Shown: one piece after another, positions 37,281-51,182 of the stretch
Layout of the letters: each line of letters begins with the position of its first letter
Position numbering within the stretch: position 1 is the stretch's first letter
Assembly (NCBI GenBank): GCA_016806645.1
Contig: JACSYO010000506.1
Coordinates: 1,526,001 to 1,590,000, forward strand
Reading direction: 5' to 3'
Length of the DNA: 64,000 nucleotides
DNA from: Ophiodon elongatus
Taxonomy: Eukaryota; Chordata; Actinopteri; Perciformes; Hexagrammidae
Program-made: the position numbers and the translations under genes
The notes under the pieces: generated by a model
What the model saw: only the letters and a program-made list of their open reading frames with translations
Told to the model about the DNA's origin: nothing
Database searches by the model: none

Positions 37281-38316
37281 CAACATTGGAGTCGGTAAAT
37301 GAGCCGTGTTTCGGTGCATGTCAGCCGGATTATGTGCAGCTGCAGGGACCTGAGAGGACTCCCGATGCCGCGATAGAAACCGGATCCGCTTGTCGAAGTC
37401 TCTCAAAGTAAACCCGCTCCTTTTCATCTGCTCGTCAAACGATCAAACGTTAAAAAATACGCAGCCATACGGCTGGTTTTCCTCGTGTAACGCATGAGCA
37501 GTGCTCATGCATTGAAGCCCTGCTTTCTTCGGACCAGAGAGAACACATTTAAAAACTGTTGTTTGTTAGCCAGCATGTAAATAAACGGAGATATTTGCCA
37601 TTCAAACGGTTTAATCCTCGATCTGCAGCAGCTGCAGGTACACAAGAGGACAAAGTCTCTGTGGTGGAAACGGGCTGAAAGCTCAGTTGAATGGTGGTAA
37701 ACAGCTACTTTATAAATACTTATTTTATTTAGTAAAGTCTGAGGTCCTCCAAAGAGTCCCAAGATTAAAAGCTAAGGGGTCAAATAATATGAAGAAACAT
37801 ATTTATTATTTTTTTCCCCTGGCTTTTTTTTTTGTGTTTACTTTTTTTGTCTTGTAATACTTCCAAAAGCCCCATCAAATAATCTTAGAATACAAAATAC
37901 AATAAAAACTCTTTAGTTGAACTGCTCATGTCCACATATTAAAGTGCATGTAGAAAACATGTAAACATTTTAGGAGGGAGGAAAAAGCTGAAAAACAACA
38001 AAGGTAAACCAAACGTAAATGGGAAATGTTTAATTATCTTCGTCTATGTGTAGGAAGTGTCGGTGTCATTATGTTGAAATATTTATATTTAAGTAATTTC
38101 ACGATGACCTCCAGCATTTGTGTATCATAATATTGTCCATTTCGAAGGTTAAGATATTATCAGCTGTCATCGATTTGGTGTTAAAAGGAGCTCTCTTTGT
38201 CTGCCAAATATAAATATGTATCACACAGAATGCCACTGATGTTGTAATAAACACATTTAAAGTAGAATTACTTTTGTAATTAACAAATTAATTTGCTTTG
38301 TGTGCAGAGTGTAGCC

Positions 38317-41300
38317 ATGAGCGGCCGAAGAAAGAGGGCCCCCCCTGTGAGGGTGGGCGAAGACGCCAAGAAGAGGTTGGACTGGAACATGCTGGACGAC
38401 CGCAAGAACGAGGAGCTCCAGGAGGACGGGCAGACGCCGACCTGCTCCGTTCCTCCCGTCGGCGCTGCTCCCGGCACCTCCTTTCTCTCGACCGCCGTGG
38501 AGGCCGCCTCTACCGGCTCTGCTTGCGTCGCAGAGGAACTTCCCGGCACGTCGTCGGACAGCGCCTCTGCCTCAGCCTCCCTGGCCCTCACCGTGGAGCC
38601 GGCTGTGGAGCTGGGCCACGTCTGGAAGGCGCTCATCGGGGAGTTCAGCGTCCGGCCGGCTTGGGCCCCGTCGGACTGTGAGCGGAGGGCGTTTGTGCTC
38701 CATAGGATGGGGGACCAGCTCTGCCTCAGCTACAGCAGCTGTGATGAGAGCTCGGGGCCGCAGTGGAGGCCCGAGGAGGACACTTGCTCAGTGGAGTGCA
38801 GCCTCCGCGTGATCCTGCTGGAGGACCTGGACTGGATGCAGAAGAGGAGGGTGGTGCAGCTCTGTCACCGGGCCACAGAGGGGTCAGTCAAGGTATGAAG
38901 GTATTTCAGAGAGGATGGAATGAAAACTACGACTAGTTACTTCCCTTTCTTCATCATCAGATAGCAAGATGAACTGAGGATTAACCGCATATGTGTTTAT
39001 GGTAAAACTCTATGTGTGTGACAGATGTTTCCACAGCAGTATGGAAAAAGAGGCATTTCTTCCATCAGCTGTTGTCTGTCTGCATCTGCCAGGTGGGGAT
39101 TTACTTGCTGGAAACTGGTCTCGGGAAGCCGGAGTTCCTCAGCGAGGGAAACGCTCGGATGAAGAAAGCAAATCAACTAATGCAGAAGTTAATGGAGTAC
39201 TTCTACGATTTCATTATCCCCGGTGAGAGTCTGGTGTTTAATGCTTAATGCTTCGTGTGCGTCCAAGTTCTCCAAAAAAAAGGAAAAAAAAAACTGATTT
39301 CTCTGTTGTATTTTTCCTGTAGAAGTTGTGGAGGATGAGGAGGAGGAATGTGACACTGACCTGGAGAGGCAAAATGTGGAGGAGCTCTATGATTACGTCA
39401 GGCATCTGCACCAGAGGGAGAGCCGGGAGGTGACCTATGACCTCCAGCACAAGGCTCTTATTCCTGTTCTCAGACCCTATCAGAGCCAGGCCGTCAACTG
39501 GATGCTGAAGAGAGAGAAATACAAGAACACTTCACCTAAAGGTACTCACTTCCGGTCTGGGACGAAATGTAACATACAGTTTTATACTGATGAGGTCTGC
39601 GAGAGCAGTGTTTTCTTTCCCCTGAATCTTGAATCTTGAACCTGGAAATTGGATTCAGTAGCACTTCCTGACCACTGATGACATTTAAGTTCAGGAACTG
39701 AAGTTTAAGTTCCTGCAGTGAAAACGGCCTACCTATCGTAGGCCGTCAATGATAGCTGCATCAATACTTTCCATTTCTTTGCAGAACAAATTCTGCATTT
39801 CCTCTGGAGGGAGGTGATCACTTTGTGCGGAAAGAAGTTGTTCTACAACCCTTTTACCGGCTGGTAAGAATTTGAATGTTAACAGGTCAGTTCACTGAAA
39901 TCACAAAAACATATTTTCTATCTTACCACCAGATCTATCTGCCCAGGCAGATTGTTTCAGTTTTATGTGTTGAGGATTGAACACATCTTATGCATTTTTA
40001 TATGCATTTTTTTTCAATTCTCTGAGGAGCACAAGTTAAATTCCATTCCTCCTTATTGTGTTGGGTCAGCAGCAACGGTGTCATGAATTGATATCTCAAA
40101 AGCTCAGCACATAAAACCAGAATGTATCTGCATGGATAGATACCATTAGAGGTAACTGGGAAAGTATGTCTTTTTGAATTTGACTAAACTGACCCTGTAA
40201 TTTGCTATTTCGATGTCTTTTTGTGGATGCACAGTTTTTTAGTGATACATTTAAGTATTTTTTCAGCAGTTTTGTTCCTTTTTATTTTCCAGCCTAATCC
40301 GAGAGTTTCCCCTGGCGGGTGTGGAGTGGCCCGGTGGGATCCTGGCTGATGAAATGGGCCTCGGAAAGACGGTGGAAGTTTTGGCTCTCATCCTGTTTCA
40401 CACCCGACAGGACCTGCAGCAGGAGGCCCTCACCATGCCTGTGGTGAGGACTCAGCCACAGTTAAAAATAAGAATTTCACCTTATTTCTCTCTCTTAACC
40501 TTCACCACGTTATTTCCACGGATGATTATTAACAGTCATACAATGTAGGATTTTTGTCTACTGTTCTATTCATTCTAATATGCTCTGTGTAGACGCCGTC
40601 TTTGTGAAAATGTTTAATTGTTTATTTCTTTTGGTCTTGCAGGGAAAATCCGTAAATTATTTCGTACCTCCTCCTCCTCCTCCTCCTCTGGAGAGGGAGA
40701 AAGTTATCCACTGCAAGTCTGAAGTTCAGCCTAAAATGAAAATATCCTACCCAAGTATGTCACCCACTGTTCCTCTCAAACATCACAGCTTTTATTTCCG
40801 CTGCAGTTTGATTTAAATATTTGAAAGGAATCTGGTTATTTTTGTGCAGCTGTGCGCGTCATGCTCCTCACTGCAATCAAGGAGACGAGATCTGGCAAAG
40901 GAGCCTCCGTCAACGCCATCTTCACCTACACCCGTGCCACTTACGGTTATGACCTCTTTAAGAACCCCAACCACATCAAGAAGATGCTGGCGAAGCTCAT
41001 AGATGAAGGCCTGGTCGACCGGGTCAAAGGTCGTGGCTTGGCAGGGTCATTTAAACTGGGAAAGAAATACAAAGAAACAAAGAAGACATCAGCGGGAGCT
41101 TCCAAGTCTGTAAGAATAAAGCACTTCAAATATAAATGTTTTATGCTGCACGTATTACTTGTTTGTTTTGTTGAACTTTTGTCTGATTTTCTTTCTTTGG
41201 TAGAACTCCAAAAACACAGAGAGCACGCCCAGGAAAATGTTTCAGAGACGAGCAAAAGAGAAAGCAGAAGCAGCTCTGCAAAACTCTCTTCTTACAGAAG

Positions 41301-44300
41301 ATCAAAGAGATCAGTACTCCCCTGCATCGGACTGTCTCACATCAGAGGAGACGCACACAACGAAGGAATGGGACGAAAGCCTGAACAAGAAAGCGGATCA
41401 GTCGGAGGACATGCTGGATGCGTCCACCGCCGCCTTACAGATGTCTCCGGATAAAACGGAGTCTGATACACAGGACTTACCCAGAGTGGATGATCTACAA
41501 GATGAAAGGGAGGAGGCTCCTCAGCGTGAAGCACAGGAGGTAGAAACCCCCACCAGGGTGTCCGTTGTCCCGTTCAACACCCCGGACTACCGCTTTGAGT
41601 GCATCTGTGGAGAGCTGGGCATTATCGACTACAAGGCTCGCGTCCAGTGTATGAACTGCCAGCTGTGGCAGCATGCGGACTGTGTGAACTACAAAGAAGA
41701 AAGCCTTGAGACCACGCCTTTCTACTGCCCTCACTGCCTCGTCGCCATGAAACCCGTCTCCACCGGAGCCACCCTCATCATCTCCCCGAGCTCCATCTGC
41801 CACCAGTGGGTGGAGGAGATCAACCGGCACATCAGGTCGTCCTCACTGCGAGTGCTGGTGAGGAAGTGAGATGGGAATGAGTCTGTGGGGAAGACGTTTT
41901 ATCTTCCGGGTAGAAATGTCACATAGTAACATCTCGGCAATCCAAAGTTAGTGGCCCGTGTTGGGATGTTGCTTTTGTCTTGAAATATCACCAGAGCTAC
42001 ATATATTTATCACATGTATCATGGATGGTGGCACTAAAAGAGTCATCGCTCATCTAACCCCGACACAGTTATCAGCACTTCTCTGCACACAAGCGCCAAG
42101 TTAAGGAAATGTCATTAGTTGACATGCACAAGTAATATGTATGTAGTATAATTATAATTAAATACGGTGTTACCATAACTACCGCAAATCATTTTCAACT
42201 TGTTTGCTTTGCCAAGCCTGACATGAGTTTTGATTACACTCACACATTGAAAGATAACATCACTTACACACAGTGCACGGCTCTTTTTCTCAAGTGTTTC
42301 ATAATCATATATATATATATATATAATATAATATTAAGGCAGATAAGTGGGATTTCTTCCATCATTTTCTCTGCAGCAGATGCAGTTTTAACATTCCGAT
42401 TGCTGCAGCTATCCTTCTACACACAACTCAGTACATTTTATTCCAAGACAGTTGCATTTGTGTAGAAACAACGTTTTTTGTAAGAATATAAATATGACTG
42501 AATGTTTCCTTCCTGGTCTCACCTGCTTTTCTTTTTGTCCTTTTTGTTAATGAATGTACGCGTCTCTCCTCTTTGCTCTTTGCTAATTTGATATACCGTC
42601 TTAATCTCAGGTCTATCAGGGTGTGAAGAAGCATGGATTCATCCAGCCGCATATGCTCGCTGAGCAGGATGTGGTCATCACCACCTACGACGTGCTGCGG
42701 TCGGAGCTCAACTACGTCGACATTCCCCACAGCAACAGCAAGGACGGACGCCGCTTCCGCAACCAGAAGCGCTACATGGCCATACCCAGCCCTCTGGTGG
42801 CTGTGGAGTGGTGGCGCATCTGTCTGGACGAGGCTCAGATGGTCGAATGTCCCACTGCGAAGGTGAGTCGAGGGAATACAGGAATCGGAACCTGAGCTTT
42901 GGTTAGTTACACGAGAAAGCCTTTGGGGTTTTATGAGTTAATAACCTTATTTCTATATCAGAATACCATATTTATTCTGATAGAATCTTGTATATTCATA
43001 GGTTGTATGTGTAACGTCAGACTATGTGTTTAATATAATGTTTTATTTCAGTTTGTCTATTGTCTCTTTGCTTCTGCTCCCTTCTATGTTACTGTCAGGC
43101 TGCAGAAATGGCTCTCCGCCTCGCATCGGTCAACCGCTGGTGTGTCAGTGGTACTCCTGTCCAGAGAGGCTTAGAAGGTAAAACCAAAACAAATCAATTA
43201 TAGAGAAAAATACCCCAATTATCAAAGCAGGCCTTGAATATGAGGCTCTGTGATAAACGATGTTTTAAAAATCATCAAAACAACAAAATGACTGATGTTT
43301 CCTGCACAGATCTCTACGGCCTGGTGCTTTTCCTGGGAGTCGACCCGTACTGGATAAAACACTGGTGGGTCCAGCTCCTTTATCGCCGATATCGTCGTGG
43401 GAACACAGAGCCGCTGTACAACGTGATTGCTCAATTACTGTGGCGATCGGCAAAAAAAGACGTCATTGATCAGGTAGCACAACAGAATTTCTGTATTCCC
43501 AATCTGTGGCACGAGATTTTCCTTCAGGATTAATTAAGTTCTGTCTCATCCGTTCTCTGCTCTTCCAGATCCAGATCCCCCCTCAGACAGAGGAGGTGCA
43601 CTGGCTGAACTTCTCCCCCGTCGAGGGCCACTTCTACCACCGTCAGCACGAGGTCTGCTCCCAAGACGCTCTGGTCAAACTCAGGAAAATCTCCGACTGG
43701 AGCCTGAAACTTGGCAGCCTCGACCGCCGCACCGTCCACACCATCCTGTGCCCGCTGCTGAGGCTGCGTCAGGCCTGCTGCCATCCGCAGGCCGTGAGGG
43801 GGGAGTTCCTGCCTCTGCAGAAAAGGTGGCCGTCACGTGGTATTACGTTTTCAAGGCGCTCGCAGGCGAGAAGAGAGGCCTTTATCTGAAGGCAGCTGCA
43901 ACGGTTAATTAACAATCGAGCGAGACCAATTAGAGCATCGCATCATTAGTAACGTAATAGACCGCAGCAACCGTCGTATCAATTATACAATGTGTTGTTG
44001 TGTTTATTTAAAGTTGACCCATTCTGTGTAATTTGCATTGGAGGGTTTGCTGAGTGGGTTTTTGTGTGTGTGTGTGTGTGTGTCTCCTCCTCCCCCCTCC
44101 TCCACAGCACCATGACGATGGAGGAGCTCCTGAAGTCCCTGCAGAAGAAATGTCGAGTGGAGTGTGAAGAAGCCCACAGACAATTGGTGTGCGCACTCAA
44201 CGGCCTGGCTGGAATCCACATCATCAGAGGTGTGAAGCCCCACTTGTGCTCCCGGTTTCCCATGGGAATCGGTTCAAACGGGACACAAGACATGATCTCA

Positions 44301-46978
44301 TCTCTGTGTGTCGAGACGTTTTGTCTCAGTAAGGCGATATGTACAATGTGGCTGAGTGCACTGCGTCTCATTAACTGCACATGTTGCGGAACATGTTGAG
44401 TGTCACTTATAACCACCGCCTCCTTTGCCAACCCCGCAGATGAGTTCGTAGAGGCGACGGAGATGTATAGAGAAGTGCTTCGTTCATCAGAGGAGCACAA
44501 AGGCCAACTGAAAACCGATTCATTACAGGTATATATGGCCTCTCTCATGTGATTAACATATGAAGGGTTTCATTTCTGAAATCAGACACCATCTGACAAG
44601 AGAAGGAGTCTTTGCGGTTTTGATCCTAATTAATAACTGTTATAGACAGTTTATGGATTGCAAGTTTATATTAAAATGTCTTTTTTGCTTTTGTGGTAAA
44701 ATAGAGACTTCATGCTACCCACAATGTGATGGAGCTGCTGAGTGCAAAGCATCCTGGGATACCTCCCACACTGAGAGATGACCGACTGAGTGAGGAGGTA
44801 ATGCATAAATGTTTCTCTCAGGCGGAACACATGTATTCCAATAACACATTTGTTAATTTCCGTAATAAACCGTATCCCTTTTATTTAGTTTTTTAAGAAT
44901 GGCCTCTGCTTTTACTCTCCGTGTCTCTGTAGGCAGAGCAACTGCGACAGCACTACATGACCAAATACGACTCTGAGGTTGCAGACGCCCATCAGGCTCT
45001 GCAGCCGGTGCTACAGAACATCAAAGAGCTGAAAAGCAAAGTGAGAACTTGTGCTCCGTATTATAACAGATAATACTTATACAGAATGATGTACACTACT
45101 ATTTTGTAATTTCATCTTAATAAAAACTAGTATCTATCGGCCATAAACCTGATTCAGTGGGTTTATATACTAAATATACTAAGCTACTTTTGCTTCACAA
45201 CATAATAACACGTAAAATATTCCTTGTTCAAATGGAAGCAAATGCTGTTTTATGAAGTTCTATATTGATGTTTTTATTGTATTTTTTGTTCCCTACCATA
45301 TCTGCATTACTTTTGGTACATTAGCTCTAACTTGTTTAGTTTCTGATTCAATGAATGATAATATTTAATAGCTGAATTTACTTTTGTTTAGATTTTTAGT
45401 CCAGAGATGGTTTGATATTTAGACACACTAAAGTCAGATTGATTTGAATTTGGAGTAAAACTATATTTAAGACAGAACCTAAAAAAAAAAGAATTCTGCA
45501 TATGTGACTGACTTTCTCTCTCAAGGTCAACGTGAATACTCCCTGGTGGCTGGAGGTGATTGAGAAAGCAATCCGGTGCTCCAACGACGACGATCTGGTG
45601 TCCCGCATCAAGAATGAGCTGACGTCCAGCTACAAACAGCAAGCCAACAAGCTCACCATGGCAGACAAGTAAACTGGGCTTTTATTTAAGAAACAGGATG
45701 ATACTTAATAGTTGCCCATACACTAATGTGATTAAAGCAAAATGTGGTGTCCTGCAGGTTCCGTGACGCTTGTGGTCTGCGGTTCCTACTCACCACTCAA
45801 GTGCAAGATCTGATGAAATCCCAAAAGACCGTGCAAGACGCGGTGAAGAGTCTCGAAGGCCCGGCTTCAAAGAAAGTGATTGATGAGGTCACCATTTGTC
45901 ACCTCAGGCCGATGAGACTGCCACTCAATAAGTGAGACATCAGCATTTTTAGATTTGTTTTAACTTAAAATGCACACAATGTAACGTTTCATCACAGCTT
46001 CTGAATGCTTAACGAGCCTCAACAACATGAAACTCTGCTTTTTTAAATTTGGACTCTGCCTGTTTTTGTTTTTTTAATTTTAACTCGTATTCCTTTCTTC
46101 TCATATTTCAGTTGTGTTTTTTGCAAAGCGGATGTACTTTTCATCGATTACGAGTCCAAGCTGTTTTCTCACACGTAAGTACAGCAATATTTTAAAAATA
46201 TCTGTCAAATTGCATGAAAAAACATTTTATGCTGATTTCATTAAAAAAAAAATGACCCAACAGGGTGAAGGGTCAGACGGCCATCTTTGAAGAAATGATT
46301 GAAGATGAAGAGGGGCTGATGGACGACCGTCTCCCGACTACCAGCCGAGGTCTGTGGGCAGCCAGTGAGACGGAGCGCTCTCTGAAAGCCGTCTTGTCTT
46401 TTGCCAAAGTTAAACGCATGGACACGGAGCTGGTGGAGGAGGGCAACACTTTCATGGAGCTGTTTGAGAACTGGAAGAAGGAATACAAGGTTTGTACACA
46501 AGCCATATTCATTTTCAAATAAGCCTGCAAGCTCAACCTATTTTAAAAAGTCAAAGTTTGCACTAAAACATTCAACCGTTGAAGAAAATAACGTCTCTCA
46601 TTGTTTGAGACGCAATGCCAAGAGAGGTTTACGAACACATGACCGTACGTTTTATTGTCCATTTCATGTTTGTTAACTGTTATAAATTGTAAAAAAGATC
46701 ATGAGGCAGTTTGTAAATTTGAAAATAGATCATAAGCTGTCAGTCCAAACCAGAAAATTGTTGAATTAATGTTTAAGTTGTTATTTTACAAAATACGTGT
46801 CCATTTGCTTAAATCAATGACAAACTACTTCTCGCTGTCAAAGTATATAGAGCTATAAAGTCAGTTAGGAAAGCCAGAAATCTCCACAGCTGGTGTATTA
46901 ATCATTGACAGATTGGTATTTACCAACAATCCTCCTGCAGTGTCATATTGTTGGCTGTAAAACAAATATATATATATG

Positions 46979-47010
<32 letters not shown>

Positions 47011-50000
47011 CACATATTGCCCGTTTTTAAATGCTCATACTAATGAGAGAAACAGACTGGAGTGACGATTGTGCCTTCTCAGGTGCTGCATGAGTACTGG
47101 ATGGTGCTGAGGAACCACGTGTCGGCCAGCGATGAGCTGGGTATGGCGACAGAGAGACTACGTGTGCGTCTGCCCGATGAACCGAAGCCCAAACTACTGC
47201 ACATCATCGAGCCACATGAGGCGAGTTACAGATGATGAAACATCTTATTACTATTATACATTATAACAACATGTTAATGTAAGTCTATCCTGTTTTTAAA
47301 CGGTACTTCAAACTGGTCAATTTTCTTTATATGGCTTTGTATTACAAATCACAACAAAACTTGAATGGGGGAAAACAATGAAAAGAAACGGCAACAGAGG
47401 ATCCATCTCTTGAAAACAGGAATATTGTGTAAAATCACTGAAATTGTATTTGTTTACTTGTTTAATTTCCACTCCAAAACTTGATTTGCAGAGTTGTTTT
47501 TCATTAAAAACACTAATGTTTAATGTGCTGTCCAGCACAGTGTTTCCTAATCAGTAAATACATTTAGTATCCGTAGATCCAAAGGAGGCTCACACGTTGC
47601 AGCACGGTGACCCTGAAACAGGGCGTGCAGTCTCTTCCTATCAGCTTCCACAAATGTAAACTCTTTGTTAGCGGCGTTCTAGTTTGTATAATGTAGATCA
47701 TCGTTTCACAATGAACTGCAGTGAAGTTCATGTCATGAACGGGCTGACTAATCATGTAAAAGTTAACTTTCTTTAACATTTCGCCACCGATATGAGCATG
47801 AAGGTAATACGGCTGGTTTGGTCCTGAATAATGAACTGTTCATGGAGGAATTAAAAGATCAAGTCTAGACTCTGACCCAGTATCGGACATTTTGTCTGTG
47901 AATGTTTCCAAGGATGAAATATTCTGCCGTAACTATTTTTATTGCATTCCTGACCCCTGCCCTCGGTGGTTTTGCTTGCAGGTGGAGCAGAACAGAGTCA
48001 AGCTTGTGAACGACCAGGCAGTGGCCAAGTCTCAACTCCAAAAGAAGCTTGGCCAGTTTCTGTACCTCACAAATCTGGAGAAGGTAATTTACATTCGATA
48101 GTAACTACAAACTACAGAAGTTCTTTCCCAGCTCATTTCAGAGACTTTATCTCAAACTGTGTGAGATGATCTCACTTCAAATGACACACATTCCTCTGTT
48201 CCAGTCCCAGGACAAGTCTACCGGAGGGCTGAACCCAGAGCCGTGTCCCATCTGTGCCCGGCCCCTGGGACAAGAGGTGAGCATTGTTTAGTTGTGAGGA
48301 AGATTTTGAAATGTCTCACAGAGTCTACTTGTATCTGTGTTTTATGCAACATCGTTGGTAGTTGGTACACTGGTGGAGCTTCACAGTCGGTCTTATCAAC
48401 ACTGGCCAGGGACCGCAGTAGCATCTCGTCTGAAGCGGATTCGTTCTGCACCAGGATTCACATGTTCAGCATTTGGTTGATATTTAGTGTACTTTATTAT
48501 TTAGCTTTGTGTATTAAACAATTAATTGATGGTAATAATGTGCCTGGTGCTTTCAGGAGGTCAGCGGGTGGAAGATTTCCCTTTTTTGGTTTCTGTTGTT
48601 TCAGATACATAACTAAAAACTCTATTTAAGGCGTTAAATTGATTGGCTCCAAGCTGTATTTCAGACTTACACTGAATTCGTCAGGACAAACTGTTCATGC
48701 AGCTCTAGCTTTGCTCTGAAGGGTGGCCGCTACTTCTGTATTTACATTTTAAAGTCAGCGAAAAACAGCTCTTTTTAACTGACTTGAATGGTTTTAAAAT
48801 CTCCTGGACTATATTATGTTATTTGATTTATTTATCTTTTATCATTTAATTTCACTTATCGGGTTCTATATTTTACAGTTTGATTATATGACTGCCTCTC
48901 TTCTCCAGTGGGCAGTGCTGATCTGCGGCCACTGCTTCTGCAACGAGTGCATTGCCATCATTGTGGAGCAGTACAGCGTGGGCTCGAGGCGGCGCGCTAT
49001 CAAATGTGCCATTTGTAGGCAGACCACGTCCCACGCTGAGATCTCCTACGTGTTCACCACCCAGTCGTCCAGTCAGGACCAGGACATACCGGTCAAGGTC
49101 AGTCCAGATGGCTTAATTGTCCAAACGTTGCACTCCTTAAGGGATTATACTTTGATTCAAGCCGTGTAATGTATCTAATTGTGATTTAACACGGCTTTGG
49201 TCAAGCCACTTTTTCTTACATTAACACTATTGCATGGATTTCCTCCTCCTGTGTTTGTCAGGGAAGCCACTCTACCAAAGTTGAGGCAGTAGTGAGAACA
49301 CTGAAGAAGATTCAAGTGGTCGACCCCGGGGCCAAGTGTCTCGTCTTCTCCACAGTAACTGCAAACTATCCCCGCTCTGTAAGATGATGATTTACTTTGA
49401 TGATATGGAGTCTGGATCTGACCCAGGTTGTTTGTTTCTCTCCTGCACAGTGGCTGAGTGTCCTGGACATCATTGCTAAGGCCTTGTTGGACAACAACAT
49501 GGAGTACTCTCAAATCAACGGGATTCACAAATTTCAGGTTTGAATTTTCATTGTAACCATTTCTAAAAATGCATATCACACCACATAGTTGCTTTTCCCT
49601 TTCAGTGTGCTGCACAACCACACCAGGTGGAGTTTACCACCTAAGAACCATTCACTTGTTACAGAAAACTTCTCTAAAGACTTTCACATAGGTTCTAGGT
49701 CCTCCACCAACATAGCAATTATCCAATTTGCCACTACACCCAAACATATTCATATAACTCTATTTTTAGGTTAAATCGATTTTTACCTGCAAACATACCT
49801 TCTGGATAAGAAAATAGCATTAATCCTATAATGATGGAAATCCAAGGTCCAGCTCACCACCAATATCTTATCATTTGTCTTTTGCCTCAAGGCCATCTTG
49901 TCTGGACATTTCATGGAAATCAAATCCATAGTTTGAGATATCCTGCTGACGGATGGACAAATATATAAATAAAATGCAACCTCCTTCCTAGAGATAATTA

Positions 50001-51182
50001 TCTCACATCTGCAACTCATATTGACCACGTAGCTTATTATGTGGAGGTTCCTCTCTGAAACTAATATGTAAAAAGTCAAAAAGAATTATTAATTGTTGAT
50101 CAAAGAAAGAATGTCTAGATGAGTCACTCTGCATTAAAAAACAGCTACATTATGGCACCTCGTGGTCAAGATTTAGTTTCAGAGGCCCTTCTTTTGTAAA
50201 ATTCGGTGGGTTAACACTGAAAACTTAAAAATAATATTGAATACTGTAACAAAATGTCTATCGGCACATTCCATATTTATTAAGACCCAAATTAAAAACG
50301 CTTCGATCTACTTTAGAGATTGCTGTATTAAAACTTACAAAACATCTCATACATCTTGAGCTCAAATTAAGCCAGAAATCATTTGACTGTTTGTAATTAC
50401 TGTACCGACTTAAATTTTCCAGGAGAATCTGTGCTCCTTCAAATACGAAGAAAAGATCAACATCCTCCTCCTTCCTCTCCACACCGGCTCCAATGGCCTG
50501 AACATCATCGAGGCCACTCACGTGTTGCTGGTGGAGCCGATCCTCAACCCTGCTCACGAGCTCCAGGCCATCGGCAGAGTGCACCGGATCGGCCAAACCA
50601 AGTAAGACGCAGGGAGTTGAGTCCGTCAGGGGGACCACAGTATTTTAATTAGGAATTTTTCCCGCAGTTTAGACCTGCAAACACAGATGTGTCGATGTTT
50701 TCGACCTACATGCAGTTCAAGTTTTTCATATATGATGGTGTTTTGGAGGCTTTATGGCATCAATCATGGCTGTCGTCTGTATTTATTTATCTTATTATTT
50801 TGATATTATACTTAATGACATGTGCCTCCACTATTTTGCACATGTTGTGTAATTTCAGTTGTTGTCTCTGTCCTCCAGACCAACATTTGTTCACAAATTC
50901 CTCATCAAATCCACCATTGAAGAGAGAATGCAGGCAATGCTGAAGACCGCGGACAAAAGGTAAGAATACTAACAGAATAAAGTCAATAGTACTTTTTTAT
51001 ATTTAAAACCAATAAATTCAGAGGCAGACGTTGATGGGCAATGGCTGACTGAAAGTACTGACAATAGTTTTTATTTTAATTCTAGTCACACCAGCACAAC
51101 CATGAAGCACTCGGAGGCTGCCGTGCTGACTGTAGCCGACCTGGCCGATCTGTTTACTGAAGACACAGAACATCTGGAGTGA
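38317..51182 (+). CDS. shprh: SHPRH, SNF2-like RING E3 ubiquitin ligase (29 coding exons, 1662 aa)
   Basis: Rad5-like ligase that extends polyubiquitin on PCNA in DNA damage tolerance, in the nucleus. Exons: 38317-38892, 39093-39222, 39323-39541, 39785-39863, 40293-40443, 40643-40754, 40850-41109, 41204-41857, 42611-42862, 43099-43177, 43310-43473, 43569-43825, 44108-44229, 44440-44528, 44705-44797, 44933-45040, 45526-45668, 45758-45931, 46112-46174, 46264-46489, 47083-47220, 47982-48083, 48205-48276, 48909-49097, 49262-49354, 49451-49537, 50423-50601, 50879-50959, 51086-51182. All keep frame; intron 21 is GC-AG. Walker A DEMGLGKT is at 354-361, an H15 linker-histone domain at about 425-505 and a PHD finger at about 640-690. 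DEAQ lies at 800-803, the C3HC4 RING at about 1411-1465 and helicase motif VI GRVHRIGQ at 1595-1602. The RING and PHD split the SNF2 core as in the family. Start MSGRRKRAPPVRV matches human (1683 aa). Confidence 0.98.
40667..40687 (+). repeat. shprh: (CCT)7 repeat coding seven prolines in SHPRH
   Basis: Seven CCT codons in a row in SHPRH exon 6, in frame, just before the H15 domain. The human protein has no such proline run at this point (from memory). A pure trinucleotide repeat in a linker may vary in length between individuals. Confidence 0.9.
42306..42335. repeat. (AT)n tract in SHPRH intron 8
   Basis: A short AT-dinucleotide run inside the 753-bp intron 41858-42610; nothing else of note is seen in that intron. 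Confidence 0.9.
44063..44082. repeat. (GT)n tract next to SHPRH exon 13 acceptor
   Basis: About ten GT units followed by a C-rich tract ending CCACAG at the exon 13 acceptor (44107). Confidence 0.9.
46966..47017. repeat. (AT)n tract in SHPRH intron 20
   Basis: Alternating AT units with GT/AC interruptions that make it self-complementary; lies about 65 bp before exon 21. Confidence 0.92.
47221..47981 (+). other. shprh: SHPRH intron 21, GC-AG type
   Basis: Exon 21 ends with codons for His-Glu and is followed by GCGAGT, not GT. The next exon starts after TTGCAG with GTGGAGCAG, giving EPHE-VEQN as in human SHPRH. No in-frame GT donor is nearby: the only close GT (47224) would shift the frame. 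Confidence 0.9.
49538..50422 (+). other. shprh: SHPRH intron 26, possible repeat relic
   Basis: An 885-bp intron. Part of it (about 49610-50000) resembles a repeat-like sequence seen often in fish introns (blocks AAGGCCATCTTGTCTGGACA and TTTGAGATATCCTGCTGAC), identified from memory only. Confidence 0.4.

Noticed and set aside
41204..41869. SHPRH exon 8 ending at the TGA after RVLVRK
   Set aside because: The true donor is CTG|GTGAGG at 41857; the next exon continues VYQGVKK as in human SHPRH.
49610..50000. Possible extra SHPRH exon in intron 26
   Set aside because: The flanking exons join in frame with the human protein order; the interval looks like a repeat.
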